The notes: a model not told the origin generated them from the letters alone. Shown: positions 8,403 through 17,481, numbered from the stretch's first letter. The stretch: DNA of 64,000 nucleotides from an uncultured Muribaculaceae bacterium (GCA_910584365.1 CAJUAF010000005.1:95664-159663); one strand, 5' to 3'. Numbers and translations are program-made.

Positions 8403-9563
8403 ATGAACTGGATTCTATTAAGTTTAGCCGTTTTCTTCATCAGTATGGTTATTTGCGGGATAATCATTCCGCAGATTCTGCTCATTGCGTTCCGTAAACG
8501 TTTGTTCGACGAGCCGGACGAACGCAAGATTCACAAGGGCGCCGTTCCCCGTCTGGGCGGTCTGGCCTTTATGCCTTCGATAGTGTTTTCGTTGTGTTTT
8601 GTTTCCGGGCTGCTTTTCCTGGCCGGAGAGAACAATGCGTCCTGGGATATGCTTTCGGTCAAACGGGTGCTGAACTCCGTGTCGGTCGAGAATCAGGTCA
8701 TCCCTGTCTGTTTCGGCCTGTGTGCGCTGATGGTGATGTATCTGGTCGGGATTGCCGACGACCTTATCGGGGTGAAGTACCGCGCGAAGTTTGTGGCCCA
8801 GATATTGGCCGGGTTATTGTTTGCCGCAGCCGATGTGAGACTCAACTCGCTGGGCGGTATGCTTGGCATATATGAACTTCCGGTCGTTATTTCCTGGGTG
8901 CTGACGGTCTTCCTGGTCGTGTTCATAGTCAATGCTATAAATCTTATTGACGGTATTGACGGACTTGCGTCGGGCCTTAGCGGTATCGCGATGGCTTTCT
9001 ACGGACTGTCGTTCAACGCCGCCGATCAGTTCCTGTACGGGATGGTGGCTTTCGCCGGTCTCGGTACGCTGGTCCCGTTTTTTTATTATAACGTATTCGG
9101 CAATGCGCTTCGCCGGAAGAAAATCTTCATGGGAGACACCGGCTCTCTGACAACCGGAATCGTGTTGAGTTTTCTTGCCCTGGAGATATCCAATCTCGAC
9201 CGCGACGGATTGTTTACGGCGGATGTGCTGGTAGTGGCTTTCGCTCCGCTTGCCATCCCCTGCCTGGATGTCGTCCGCGTGTTTGTCCACCGTGTCATCC
9301 GGGGTAACTCCCCGTTTCTCCCTGACCGGGTGCATATCCACCATAAGTTGCTTGCTTTGGGAATTCCCCAGCGTGTGGCGATGGTTGTAATCCTTGGCGC
9401 TTCGGCCGGGCTTATTGCCTTGAATCTGATCCTCTCCCCGATGTTCGGGCCGTTCATGATAGTGGTGACAGACCTCCTGATATGGGTTGTAGTCAATTTC
9501 CTGCTTACCAAAAAAATCAGAGGACGTCAGAAACGGGAAGGGATTTCCGTGGGATATGATTGA
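8403..9563 (+). CDS. Undecaprenyl-phosphate sugar-1-phosphate transferase, WecA/MraY family
   Basis: A 386 aa polytopic membrane enzyme with about ten to eleven hydrophobic segments. It transfers a sugar-1-phosphate, often GlcNAc-1-P, to undecaprenyl phosphate to begin a surface glycan. Signatures: VGIADDLIGVKYR (Asp-Asp motif), NAINLIDGIDGLASGLSG, FMGDTGSLTTG and the PDRVHIHHKL histidine motif. Cell-wall MraY would sit in a mur cluster; this gene instead precedes Wza- and Wzc-like genes, so it most likely primes exopolysaccharide or O-antigen synthesis. Start ATG 8403 (MNWILLSLAVFF) gives a proper first membrane segment. Confidence 0.9.
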   Translation: MNWILLSLAVFFISMVICGIIIPQILLIAFRKRLFDEPDERKIHKGAVPRLGGLAFMPSIVFSLCFVSGLLFLAGENNASWDMLSVKRVLNSVSVENQVIPVCFGLCALMVMYLVGIADDLIGVKYRAKFVAQILAGLLFAAADVRLNSLGGMLGIYELPVVISWVLTVFLVVFIVNAINLIDGIDGLASGLSGIAMAFYGLSFNAADQFLYGMVAFAGLGTLVPFFYYNVFGNALRRKKIFMGDTGSLTTGIVLSFLALEISNLDRDGLFTADVLVVAFAPLAIPCLDVVRVFVHRVIRGNSPFLPDRVHIHHKLLALGIPQRVAMVVILGASAGLIALNLILSPMFGPFMIVVTDLLIWVVVNFLLTKKIRGRQKREGISVGYD

Positions 9564-9623
9564 GATTGTTTACTTCCGGGTTCCTAATAAATGAATTGAA
9601 ATCAATAACAACTACTACATATT

Positions 9624-10451
9624 ATGCTTTTGCGCAAAAGATTCATTAATGCTATGGCTTTGGTTATGCTCGCCCTTACCGGGCTGACTTCCTGCCATAC
9701 CCCTAAAGACATTACCTATTTCCAGGATTTGAGTGACGGCGCCCGTAACCAGGTGGCTCCGGCAACTGAACTGGTTGTGAAACCAGGTGACAAGCTCTCG
9801 ATTGTCGTTCATTCCAAAGATCCCCAGCTTGCATCGCTGTTCAATCTTCCTATCAGCCATACCCGCATAGGCGCGGCCTCATCTTCCTCCTCGTCGCTGA
9901 ATTCTTCTTCCGGCGAGACTTCCTGCTATACGGTAGACGCTTACGGCGACATAGAGTTCCCTGTGCTTGGCACTCTGCATATCGGCGGGATGCGCCGTAC
10001 GGAGGTAAGCGAGTTCATCAAGAAGGAGCTTATCCAGCGCAACCTGGTGAAAGACCCTACGGTCGTTGTGGAATTCCTCAACCGTACGGTCAGCGTGCTG
10101 GGCGAGGTGAAAAAGCCGGGCAAGGTAGCCATTGACCGCGACCGCTTCACACTCCTGGATGCTATTGCCGGTGCCGGAGATCTTGATATCCAGGGTAAGC
10201 GCACTAATGTGGTTGTGCTTCGTATGGAAGAGGGACGTCAGGTTGCCCATACCGTAGACCTGACCAACGCCCAGGCTACACTCTCCTCGCCTGTATTCTA
10301 TCTCCAGCAGGATGATATCATCTACGTAGAGCCGACCGATGTCCGCAAGCGTGCCACAACTGTCAATGGCAACTCGCTCCTGACGCCGGCTTTCTGGATT
10401 TCAATCGCTTCGTTCGCCACTTCGATTCTTCTGCTCATAAAGAACTGGTAA
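9624..10451 (+). CDS. Polysaccharide export outer-membrane lipoprotein (Wza-like)
   Basis: A 275 aa protein with a lipoprotein signal (GLTSCHTPKD, Cys24 as the lipidation site). The poly-export domain follows (VVKPGDKLSIVVHSKDP), then an SLBB-type segment (VSVLGEVKKPGKVAIDRDRF). A serine-rich stretch with about ten serines lies near residues 87-103. The last 25 residues form a hydrophobic helix (FWISIASFATSILLLI), the region that crosses the outer membrane in Wza. It would form the export channel for the glycan begun by the gene 60 nt upstream and chain-length-controlled by the gene 54 nt downstream. Confidence 0.91.
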   Translation: MLLRKRFINAMALVMLALTGLTSCHTPKDITYFQDLSDGARNQVAPATELVVKPGDKLSIVVHSKDPQLASLFNLPISHTRIGAASSSSSSLNSSSGETSCYTVDAYGDIEFPVLGTLHIGGMRRTEVSEFIKKELIQRNLVKDPTVVVEFLNRTVSVLGEVKKPGKVAIDRDRFTLLDAIAGAGDLDIQGKRTNVVVLRMEEGRQVAHTVDLTNAQATLSSPVFYLQQDDIIYVEPTDVRKRATTVNGNSLLTPAFWISIASFATSILLLIKNW

Positions 10452-10505
10452 TAGCCCGTTCCATTATTTTAGTTTTCACCAGTCACTAATTATCAATCCA
10501 CTACC

Positions 10506-12977
10506 GTGCAAGAAAACGATAACAATGCCCCTCAGATGGAGCAAGGCATAAACATAAAGGACATCCTGTGGATGTGCCTGTCCCGATGGTACTGGTATGT
10601 ACTGTCGCTGGCCGTCTGCTGCGGTTTCGCCTTCTATCAGATTCTTAAAACTCCGAAAGTCTATCAGCGTAATGCCCTTCTGCTGATCAAGGACGACAAA
10701 ATCGGAGGCTCAACCGGGGGAGATGTCGGCTCGTCCTTCTCTTCGATGGGATTCCTGAAAGCGAATACGAATATCAAGAACGAGGTTATGTCGATAACCT
10801 CTCCTACGGTAATGTATGAGGTTGTAAAACGTCTGGGACTTAATGTTAAATATTCCGTCCCCGGATTGTTTTATCCCAACCCTCTTTACGGGCCTAATCT
10901 GCCTGTCACCTTGTCGTTCCCTGATATGGATGACGAACAGAGTGCTACCATGAAGGCAACACTTTTCCCGAATGGAAAGATGGAACTGTCGGATTTCAAT
11001 TTCGGAGAAGTTGATGCCAATGGAGCGCCTAAGACATATAAGCCGGTTATAGTGAAGGATTTCCACCGTCTGGATACGATTGACTCTCCGCTTGGCAAGA
11101 TCGCATACGCTCCCAATGCCGCATATGAAGGGACTGTCAAGCAACCGATAACTATCGATGTCGCCCGCAGTTCTGTCCGCGGAACGGCATTAGGTGTTTC
11201 CGGCGGACTCAAGGCCCAGATTCCGGAAGACTGGTCGTCGGTGATTTCCCTGACTTACAATGACGTCAATATCGCCCGTGCCGAAGATATTCTTAATACC
11301 CTCATCGAGGTTTATAATGAGAACTGGGTGCGCGACAAGAACCGTATCGCTGTCTCCACTTCGGAGTTCATCAAGGAGCGTCTGGCGCTTATCGAGCAGG
11401 AACTCGGCGGTGTTGACTCCGAAATCTCCTCTTTCAAGTCGGCCCACATGGTTCCCGACGTGCAGACGGCGGCACAGGAATACTTCCAGCGTGCCACCTC
11501 GGCCACAGACCAGGTTATGCAGCTCAACAACCGCCTTGGCATGGCCCGGTATATCCGCAATTATCTTGCCAACTCGGCCAACTCCTTTAACGTCCTTCCG
11601 GCCAATTCCGGTCTGGAGAACCTCAATATCGAGAACCAGATTGCCGAATACAACAAGATGCTGCTCGAACGCAACAACCTCGTGCAGAACTCTTCGACGG
11701 CCAACCCCCTTGTTGCCAATATGGATAATCAGCTCGACGGTATCCGTCAGGCTGTCCTCCAGTCGATTGACAACTATATCGTAACCCTGAACGCCAGCAT
11801 CCGCGCCGCCCAGACAAACGAGGCGCTCGCCTCATCTCGCCTCCAGGCCAATCCTACCCAGGCGCGTTACCTTCTGAGCGTCGAGCGTCAGCAGAAAGTA
11901 AAGGAAAGCCTTTACCTCTATTTGCTCCAGAAGCGAGAGGAGAACGAACTTTCCCAGGCATTCACCGCCTATAATACCCGCGTGATTACCCCGCCGACCG
12001 GTTCCAATGCACCGGTGGCGCCCAATCCCCGGTCGATTATGATGATGGCAGTGATGATCGGTCTGCTGATTCCGACCGCCATCATTTATCTGAAAGAGAT
12101 GTTCAACACCAAGGTGCGCGGCCGCCGCGACCTGGAACATCTTTCGGTTCCCTTCATCGGTGAAATTCCCCTGGGTTATCATAAGCGTAAAGGTCTTCAG
12201 CGTCTACGCAAGGCCCGCGATGACGAAAAGGACCGCAGGATCGTCATGGTGCGCAAAGGCTCCGGAAATACCATCAACGAGGCTTTCCGCGTAATCCGCA
12301 CGAACCTCGAGCTGATGACCGACGCCGAGACTGCCGGCGCCCATACGCTGATGATTACCTCGGCTAATCCCGGTTCCGGAAAGACGTTCATCTCCATGAA
12401 CCTTGCCACGGTTCTCGCCATCAAGGACAAAAAAGTTGTTATTGTCGACCTTGACCTCCGCAAGGCATCCCTCTCCACGTTTGTCAACAGCCCCGCCGTC
12501 GGAGTGTCGGCCTATCTCTCAGGCCATGCCACTCTTGACCAGATTATGGTCCACCGTCCTGTCGAGCCCCCGAAGCGTATCGATCCCAAGGAGACCCCTA
12601 AGGATCATTTCATCGATATTCTCCCCGTGGGCGCTATTCCTCCCAACCCCGCCGAGCTGTTGTATTCGCCGCGTCTGAAGAGTCTGCTCGACAAACTCCG
12701 TGCGGAATACGACTACGTGCTGCTCGACTGTCCTCCTATCGAAGTGGTGGCCGACGCCAAGATTATCAACCGTCATTCCGACATGACAGTGTTCGTTATC
12801 CGCGCCGGTCTGCTCGAGCGTGAAATGCTTCCCCGCATTCAGGAATTCTACGAGAACCAGCGTTACCACAATATCGCCATCATCCTCAACGGAACGGATT
12901 CCTCCCACATGGGACCCCTTTCTTCCCGTTACGGATATGGATACGGTTACGGCTACGGCTACAAGTCCAAACGCTGA
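10506..12977 (+). CDS. Polysaccharide chain-length regulator / BY-kinase (Wzc-like)
   Basis: An 823 aa fusion of a Wzz-type inner-membrane domain and a bacterial tyrosine kinase, controlling polymerisation and export. A membrane segment near residues 32-50 and another near 505-525 bracket the periplasmic part. The kinase has Walker A SANPGSGKTF (about 618-627), Walker A' VVIVDLDLRKASL and Walker B YVLLDCPPIE (about 735-744). The C-terminus is a tyrosine cluster, RYGYGYGYGYGYGYK, the expected autophosphorylation site. The frame opens with GTG at 10506, directly before QENDNNAPQM; no better start is in frame. A very strong hairpin follows the stop codon. Confidence 0.94.
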   Translation: MQENDNNAPQMEQGINIKDILWMCLSRWYWYVLSLAVCCGFAFYQILKTPKVYQRNALLLIKDDKIGGSTGGDVGSSFSSMGFLKANTNIKNEVMSITSPTVMYEVVKRLGLNVKYSVPGLFYPNPLYGPNLPVTLSFPDMDDEQSATMKATLFPNGKMELSDFNFGEVDANGAPKTYKPVIVKDFHRLDTIDSPLGKIAYAPNAAYEGTVKQPITIDVARSSVRGTALGVSGGLKAQIPEDWSSVISLTYNDVNIARAEDILNTLIEVYNENWVRDKNRIAVSTSEFIKERLALIEQELGGVDSEISSFKSAHMVPDVQTAAQEYFQRATSATDQVMQLNNRLGMARYIRNYLANSANSFNVLPANSGLENLNIENQIAEYNKMLLERNNLVQNSSTANPLVANMDNQLDGIRQAVLQSIDNYIVTLNASIRAAQTNEALASSRLQANPTQARYLLSVERQQKVKESLYLYLLQKREENELSQAFTAYNTRVITPPTGSNAPVAPNPRSIMMMAVMIGLLIPTAIIYLKEMFNTKVRGRRDLEHLSVPFIGEIPLGYHKRKGLQRLRKARDDEKDRRIVMVRKGSGNTINEAFRVIRTNLELMTDAETAGAHTLMITSANPGSGKTFISMNLATVLAIKDKKVVIVDLDLRKASLSTFVNSPAVGVSAYLSGHATLDQIMVHRPVEPPKRIDPKETPKDHFIDILPVGAIPPNPAELLYSPRLKSLLDKLRAEYDYVLLDCPPIEVVADAKIINRHSDMTVFVIRAGLLEREMLPRIQEFYENQRYHNIAIILNGTDSSHMGPLSSRYGYGYGYGYGYKSKR

Positions 12978-12994
12978 CCCATCCCACGGCACAG

Positions 12995-13050
12995 ACAGAA
13001 CCGCCATCCTGAGGCTCCTCGGAAACGAGGAGGCAGGATGGCGGTTCTGT
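12995..13050 (+). terminator. Long hairpin terminator after the exopolysaccharide operon
   Basis: A perfect 17-bp stem (ACAGAACCGCCATCCTG and its complement) encloses a second 7-bp stem (CTCCTCG/CGAGGAG) closed by a GAAA tetraloop. A short T-containing run follows (CATATAGTTTTC). It begins 18 nt after the wzc-like stop codon and faces the convergent ArgC-like gene, so it may end transcripts from both sides. Confidence 0.75.
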
Positions 13051-13144
13051 CATATAGTTTTCAGTGAGTGTCGGAATTGCGTCGTCCGCGTGAGACCGTC
13101 GGGAAGCCACGGTTAAAGCGAGGCATCCGAGAGTGCGGACAGCA

Positions 13145-14197
13145 TCAGACAGTGGAGGCTTTCAGGGCGAGGCCGGTGCGCTCCGACAGACCGAAAAGAA
13201 GATTCATGCAGTGGACGGCGTTACCTGCCCTCCCCTTTATAAGACTGTCGATTACGGCTGTAATTCTTACTGCCGGCTGATGGCTGTTCAGGTCAGCCTC
13301 CGGAGAAGACAGGCTGATAAGACATTTGTTTGTGTTGGCAATGTCGGCGATTTCCGGAGTGCGGTCGATTACGAATGTGAAGGAATGGTCTTCGTATGCC
13401 TCATCGTAGAGATGCCGGATTTCGTCCAGACTGACACCGCAGGGAACGCTGACGCGGGCGATCAATCCGCGTGTGGAAGACGGGCTTACGCTCTGACTTA
13501 CCTTCAGCGTGCCGGAAAACGCGCAGTCCATCGCCTTGAGTTCGCGGAGAGCCTCCTCGGAAGCATAGTCCGCATCGGTGCGGTTCTCGATCGGCGCTAT
13601 GGGATCGAGACGGGTGGAAATTTCGGGGCGCTCCCTGTCGGAAGATTCCGTTATAGGGCGCATTGCGCCTCCGCGGGCCGGAAGCTCGATATTCGCCTCG
13701 ATGACTCCTCCGAGAAGATGGTTTTTGGCCAGGGGAAAGAGGGCGAGTTCCAGGGCGATGGCCACCGGAGAAGGAATCGCAGCCCTGAGAGCGCCTCTGA
13801 CGAGCGCCTTGCGACGGAATTCAGGAAAGCCGTAGACCATCCCTTCCGAGCCGTCAAGGCATCCTCCGGTCAGGTCTATTATATGCAGGCAATCTTCCGG
13901 TTCCTCATCCTCGGCCAGCTCCGATATATGGCGCCTGGAATCGGCTTCGGCAAGGAATTCCCTGGCCTGCCAGGGTTCCCCCAGGAGAAATACACAGTTG
14001 AGTTTAGGGTCATCGAGCTGCCTTACGAAGCAAAGGTCCGTATCTCCCGTAAGGCCGCGGTGGAAAAGGTCAAGTCTCTGGCCGGTATGCGCCGGAGACG
14101 CCACCTGACGCAGTATGACATCCGGATGGTTGATTAGCAGTCGGATTAGTTCACCGGCGGCCTCTGTCTCGCCGCCAATAATTCCTACGTTTATCAC
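13145..14197 (-). CDS. ArgC-like protein lacking the catalytic cysteine
   Basis: A 350 aa protein clearly related to N-acetyl-gamma-glutamyl-phosphate reductase: it opens MINVGIIGGETEAAGELIRL, has HIIDLTGG and VYGFPEFRRKA in the middle, and ends NTNKCLISLSS, VIDSLIKGRAGNAVHCMNLL, GLALKAS like Bacteroidales ArgC. However, where ArgC has an Asn-Pro-Gly-Cys active-site motif this protein has IPSPVA (residues 141-146) with proline in the cysteine position. The NADP-binding loop GGxGYTAGEL is altered to GGETEAAGEL, and the HxHxPE region is not recognisable. I infer it cannot perform the reductase reaction. No other arg gene is adjacent. It is convergent with the exopolysaccharide operon and divergent from queA. 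Confidence 0.82.
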   Translation of the reverse strand: MINVGIIGGETEAAGELIRLLINHPDVILRQVASPAHTGQRLDLFHRGLTGDTDLCFVRQLDDPKLNCVFLLGEPWQAREFLAEADSRRHISELAEDEEPEDCLHIIDLTGGCLDGSEGMVYGFPEFRRKALVRGALRAAIPSPVAIALELALFPLAKNHLLGGVIEANIELPARGGAMRPITESSDRERPEISTRLDPIAPIENRTDADYASEEALRELKAMDCAFSGTLKVSQSVSPSSTRGLIARVSVPCGVSLDEIRHLYDEAYEDHSFTFVIDRTPEIADIANTNKCLISLSSPEADLNSHQPAVRITAVIDSLIKGRAGNAVHCMNLLFGLSERTGLALKASTV

Positions 14198-14311
14198 TTG
14201 CTGGTTGTTTTTAGGTAAGAGCGGGGTTTATTCACTGAAACAAATTTACAAATTTTTTTCCAATTCTGAAAACTCCCGCCGCAAAGTGCCTGAAAAACGC
14301 CGGGAAATCCG

Positions 14312-14319
14312 TAAATTTG
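14312..14319 (+). promoter_or_regulatory. -7 box before queA
   Basis: TAAATTTG matches TAnnTTTG and lies 28 nt upstream of the queA ATG. No good TTTG is present at the -33 distance. A mirror box (minus-strand TAAATTTG, 14241-14248) lies upstream of the ArgC-like gene, so this 150-nt intergenic region probably holds divergent promoters. Confidence 0.4.
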
Positions 14320-14347
14320 TCCTCTCAAAAAACAAATTTTCCGACTC

Positions 14348-15607
14348 ATGAGTTCCGACGCTGCTGAAAACAACTCTATATCCTCCTCTCCCCGCCATCT
14401 CCGGATTGAAGAATTCGATTATCCGCTTCCGGAAGAACGTATCGCCGTGCATCCCCTGGAAACCAGGGATGCGTGCAAACTGTTGCTCCGCCGTCCCGAC
14501 GGAGAAATATCGGAACATATCTTTTCCGAACTGCCCTCCCTGCTTCCGGAAGACTCCATGCTGATATATAACAACACGCGCGTAATCAATGCCAGGCTCC
14601 GCTTCCGAAAAGCTTCCGGCAACGCTCACCAGAAGGGCGCCCTGATAGAAATCTTCTGTCTCGAACCGGTAGAACCGGCCGACTATTCGATGAATTTCGC
14701 GTCCACATCGCGTTGTCGATGGACCTGCTTTGTAGGGAACTCCAAGCGCTGGAAAGAGGGGCCGTTGAGCATGACTCTCGAGGCCGGAGGCCAGCCGCTG
14801 GTACTGACCGCATCCCGCCTGTCGCGCCAGGGAAACGCCTCGGTAATAGAATTTTCATGGGATAATCCGGAAATAACTTTCTCGAAAATCATCGAGGCCG
14901 CCGGAGAAATCCCGATTCCCCCCTATCTTAACCGCGCCACCGAAAGTTCAGATTCAACGGATTATCAGACGGTCTATTCCCGGATCGAGGGGTCGGTGGC
15001 CGCTCCTACGGCTGGACTGCATTTCACTCCCGCCGTGCTGGATGAAATTTCCCGGCGTGGGATTCCGCGCCGGGAACTTACTCTCCATGTCGGCGCCGGA
15101 ACTTTCCAACCGGTCAAGTCCGAAGAGATAGGCGAACATCCGATGCACGCCGAGTTCATTTCGGTGCCAGTGGAGCTTTTGCAGGAACTGAGAGATACTT
15201 CCCGTAAAGTAATAGCTGTCGGGACCACTTCCGTGCGTACCCTTGAGTCCCTCTATCATGCAGGACGTCTGATTCTGGAGAACCGCTGGGACGGGGAGGT
15301 TCCGCAGTGGACGCCATACGAGTCACAGGCCAATGAAATCTCCCCTTCGGAGGCGCTGGAGGCCATAATCCGCCATCTCGACGCGACCGGAAGCCGCACT
15401 TTTATAGCCACCACGCGGATTATTATCGCTCCGGGTTACAGTTATAGGATCGTATCAGGGATGGTAACAAATTTCCATCAGCCGAAATCGACGCTGTTGC
15501 TGCTTGTGTCGGCTTTCACCGGCGGGGACTGGCGTCGGATGTATGATTACGCCCTCGCCCATGATTTCCGCTTCCTCTCCTACGGCGACGCTACGCTTCT
15601 GCTCTGA
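14348..15607 (+). CDS. queA: S-adenosylmethionine:tRNA ribosyltransferase-isomerase
   Basis: QueA transfers the ribose of SAM to 7-aminomethyl-7-deazaguanine in tRNA to form epoxyqueuosine. The protein is 419 aa, longer than the roughly 350 aa E. coli enzyme, as is usual in Bacteroidales. Motifs: FDYPLPEERIAVHPLETRD, YNNTRVINARLRFRK, GSVAAPTAGLHFTPAVLDEI, LHVGAGTFQPVKSEEIGEH and GMVTNFHQPKSTLLLLVSAF. A serine-rich N-terminal extension of about 17 residues precedes the conserved part. The gene is closed by a hairpin at 15623-15670. Confidence 0.95.
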   Translation: MSSDAAENNSISSSPRHLRIEEFDYPLPEERIAVHPLETRDACKLLLRRPDGEISEHIFSELPSLLPEDSMLIYNNTRVINARLRFRKASGNAHQKGALIEIFCLEPVEPADYSMNFASTSRCRWTCFVGNSKRWKEGPLSMTLEAGGQPLVLTASRLSRQGNASVIEFSWDNPEITFSKIIEAAGEIPIPPYLNRATESSDSTDYQTVYSRIEGSVAAPTAGLHFTPAVLDEISRRGIPRRELTLHVGAGTFQPVKSEEIGEHPMHAEFISVPVELLQELRDTSRKVIAVGTTSVRTLESLYHAGRLILENRWDGEVPQWTPYESQANEISPSEALEAIIRHLDATGSRTFIATTRIIIAPGYSYRIVSGMVTNFHQPKSTLLLLVSAFTGGDWRRMYDYALAHDFRFLSYGDATLLL

Positions 15608-15622
15608 CAGCATACTAATGGC

Positions 15623-15670
15623 AATAAAAAAAACGATGGGTCCGGATTCCGGATCCATCGTTTTTTTATT
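15623..15670. terminator. Bidirectional terminator between queA and the SusE/F-like gene
   Basis: A CGATGG-based stem of 11 bp with one G-T wobble (GATGGGTCCGG / CCGGATCCATC) and an ATT loop is flanked by A8 on the left and T7 on the right. This is the classic form of a terminator usable by both convergent genes, queA on plus and the secreted-protein gene on minus. Confidence 0.85.
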
Positions 15671-15684
15671 GGGGAATAATAGGA

Positions 15685-17247
15685 TTAGCGGATAACTTTG
15701 CTTACGTTGTTGCCCTGGCGGAGGATGTAAAGCTGTCCGGCTTCGGGATTGGCGACGCGGATACCCTGGAGATTGAAGTATTCTGCGGGAGCCTCGGTCT
15801 GGGCGGCTTCTACTGACTCAACACCGGAAGTACCGGAGATGGTCAGAGTGGCGGCTACGGAGGGGCTGTCGCTGCGGACGAAAGTGATGGTTACATCTGT
15901 AAGTGTTTCGGGAACAACAAAGTTGGTCTGAGAGCCAAGCCAGGCTTCCATGGCAGTGTTGTTAACGACGCTGGCTTCTTCACCGGCACCCCATGTGGTG
16001 GCCCATGCTTCATCGGCGGTCTTCACTTTCAGTTCGGCCTCTGCTTCGAGCTGAGCGACGCTGAGGGTGTAGGTATCGCCGTCTTTGGTAAACTTATATG
16101 CGGGGTCGTTGGCTGCCCAGGAGTTGAACGAGCCGGTCAGGACGAGGTCCTCTACTACGGGAGCTTCTGCGGTCTGGGTTACGGTCAGGGTGATGCCGTC
16201 AGTCGCGAAAGCCACGCTCATGTTGTAGGTGCCTTTTGCAAGCTCGAAAGCCTTCATGTTGGAGTTGATTTCGCCGAAGACGGGAGCGGTTCCCACTTTG
16301 TCGACGAGTTCGATCTTGACATCCTTTAGACCTGCGCCGTAACGTACAGCGGCGTTGACGTCATCCCAGGTACCCTGTACGGTGGCGAAGCTGAAGTTGG
16401 CCGAACCGGTGAGGGTGATGTCGGAGATGGAGAAGGTGGTACCGTCTTTGGTGAGTTCCAGCGAGTTGGCGGGATCCCAGTTCATGTCGTTGTAGGCTCC
16501 GATAAGGTAAAGATGGTCGGGAGTGGTAACAGTGACCTGGCCTCCGCCGCTTACGGTCAGCGTGTTGTCGGTGGTGTTGAAAGTCATGGTCACGTTGTCA
16601 AGGCCGGCGGAGGTGAGGTCCGTGGAGTTGGAACCGGCGACAAGCGTATAGGATTTACCGGCTTCAATCTGAGAAATGGTACCATCAGAACCCCAGTTGT
16701 AGGTCTGGCTCCAGTTTGCATCGGCGATTTTGAACTTTTCGCCGGCAGCAATAGTGACATTGTTAATCGTATAGATTTTACCGTCGGTGGATTTGAGTTC
16801 CCAGTCGGCGGAAGCACCCCAGTCGTTGATTGTGCCGCGGATGTACAGGGGTGTGGCTGCATCGGGATTCCAGTTGGGAGCCGAGCAGGAAATGTCTGTA
16901 AGAGCTTCGTTGATAGTGAAGGTGGTCTCAGCGCCGGTGAAAGGAGTGGAGATGTTGGCATCCCCGTTTACGAGCTTACCGGTCGCGGTTTTAGCCTGGG
17001 TGTCTTTGTTCCAGTTTCCACCCTCCACGCATACGCATCCGGCGTTGAAAGTATCCCAGACTCCGCCGCCCTGGACGGAAGAAACTTTGAAATCGGCGGC
17101 ACTAGTGTAGGTGTAAACTCCGTTGGCGGCCTCGATAGCGATAGGATTGGCGATGTCCCAGCCCTGGTCCTGGCCTACGATGTAGACCGTGGCGTCAGCT
17201 GAAGCAGCGACAGCAGCCAGTGCAGCAAAAAGTAAAAATTTTTTCAT
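15685..17247 (-). CDS. Secreted SusE/SusF-like multi-module protein with C-terminal sorting-type tail
   Basis: A 520 aa exported protein with signal peptide MKKFLLFAALAAVAASADA. Four related beta-sandwich modules begin with VYIVGQDQGWD (21), LYIRGTINDWG (134), LYLIGAYNDMNW (246) and LVLTGSFNSWA (about 371), the pattern of SusE/SusF starch-binding modules. The end EYFNLQGIRVANP...GQLYILRQGNN...KVIR is a short tail common on exported proteins of Bacteroidales. It is not a SusCD-linked gene here: no SusC or SusD is adjacent. A binding role for glycans at the surface is inferred. It is divergent from a membrane-bound regulator gene. There is no lipobox, unlike classical SusE/F. Confidence 0.78.
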   Translation of the reverse strand: MKKFLLFAALAAVAASADATVYIVGQDQGWDIANPIAIEAANGVYTYTSAADFKVSSVQGGGVWDTFNAGCVCVEGGNWNKDTQAKTATGKLVNGDANISTPFTGAETTFTINEALTDISCSAPNWNPDAATPLYIRGTINDWGASADWELKSTDGKIYTINNVTIAAGEKFKIADANWSQTYNWGSDGTISQIEAGKSYTLVAGSNSTDLTSAGLDNVTMTFNTTDNTLTVSGGGQVTVTTPDHLYLIGAYNDMNWDPANSLELTKDGTTFSISDITLTGSANFSFATVQGTWDDVNAAVRYGAGLKDVKIELVDKVGTAPVFGEINSNMKAFELAKGTYNMSVAFATDGITLTVTQTAEAPVVEDLVLTGSFNSWAANDPAYKFTKDGDTYTLSVAQLEAEAELKVKTADEAWATTWGAGEEASVVNNTAMEAWLGSQTNFVVPETLTDVTITFVRSDSPSVAATLTISGTSGVESVEAAQTEAPAEYFNLQGIRVANPEAGQLYILRQGNNVSKVIR

Positions 17248-17367
17248 GGAAAAAATCGGTTAGAAATGATATTAGTTTAATGATACTATAAGTAAGATTA
17301 CAATAGTGAAAGCGTGCTTGAATGTAAAGAATGAGGGCCAAACGGCCCGCAACATGGAATCACGGCC

Positions 17368-17398
17368 CAAAGTTAGTGATTTTTTCTGAAAAGGCAAT
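17368..17398 (-). promoter_or_regulatory. Promoter of the SusE/F-like gene
   Basis: The minus strand reads ATTG (17395-17398), a 19-nt spacer and TAACTTTG (17368-17375), close to the TTTG/TAnnTTTG consensus. The predicted start is near 17362, giving a leader of about 115 nt. Confidence 0.5.
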
Positions 17399-17481
17399 AA
17401 AATTTTTATAAAATTTATTTAGAAGGAAATCGTCGGAAAGACCGGGAAAGAATCGGCAAAAGTCCCGGTGGTCGTCTTCAG

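Noticed and set aside
8403..12977. Phase-variable (invertible) promoter for the exopolysaccharide genes
   Set aside because: No flanking inverted repeats around the promoter at 8209-8240 and no local invertase gene.
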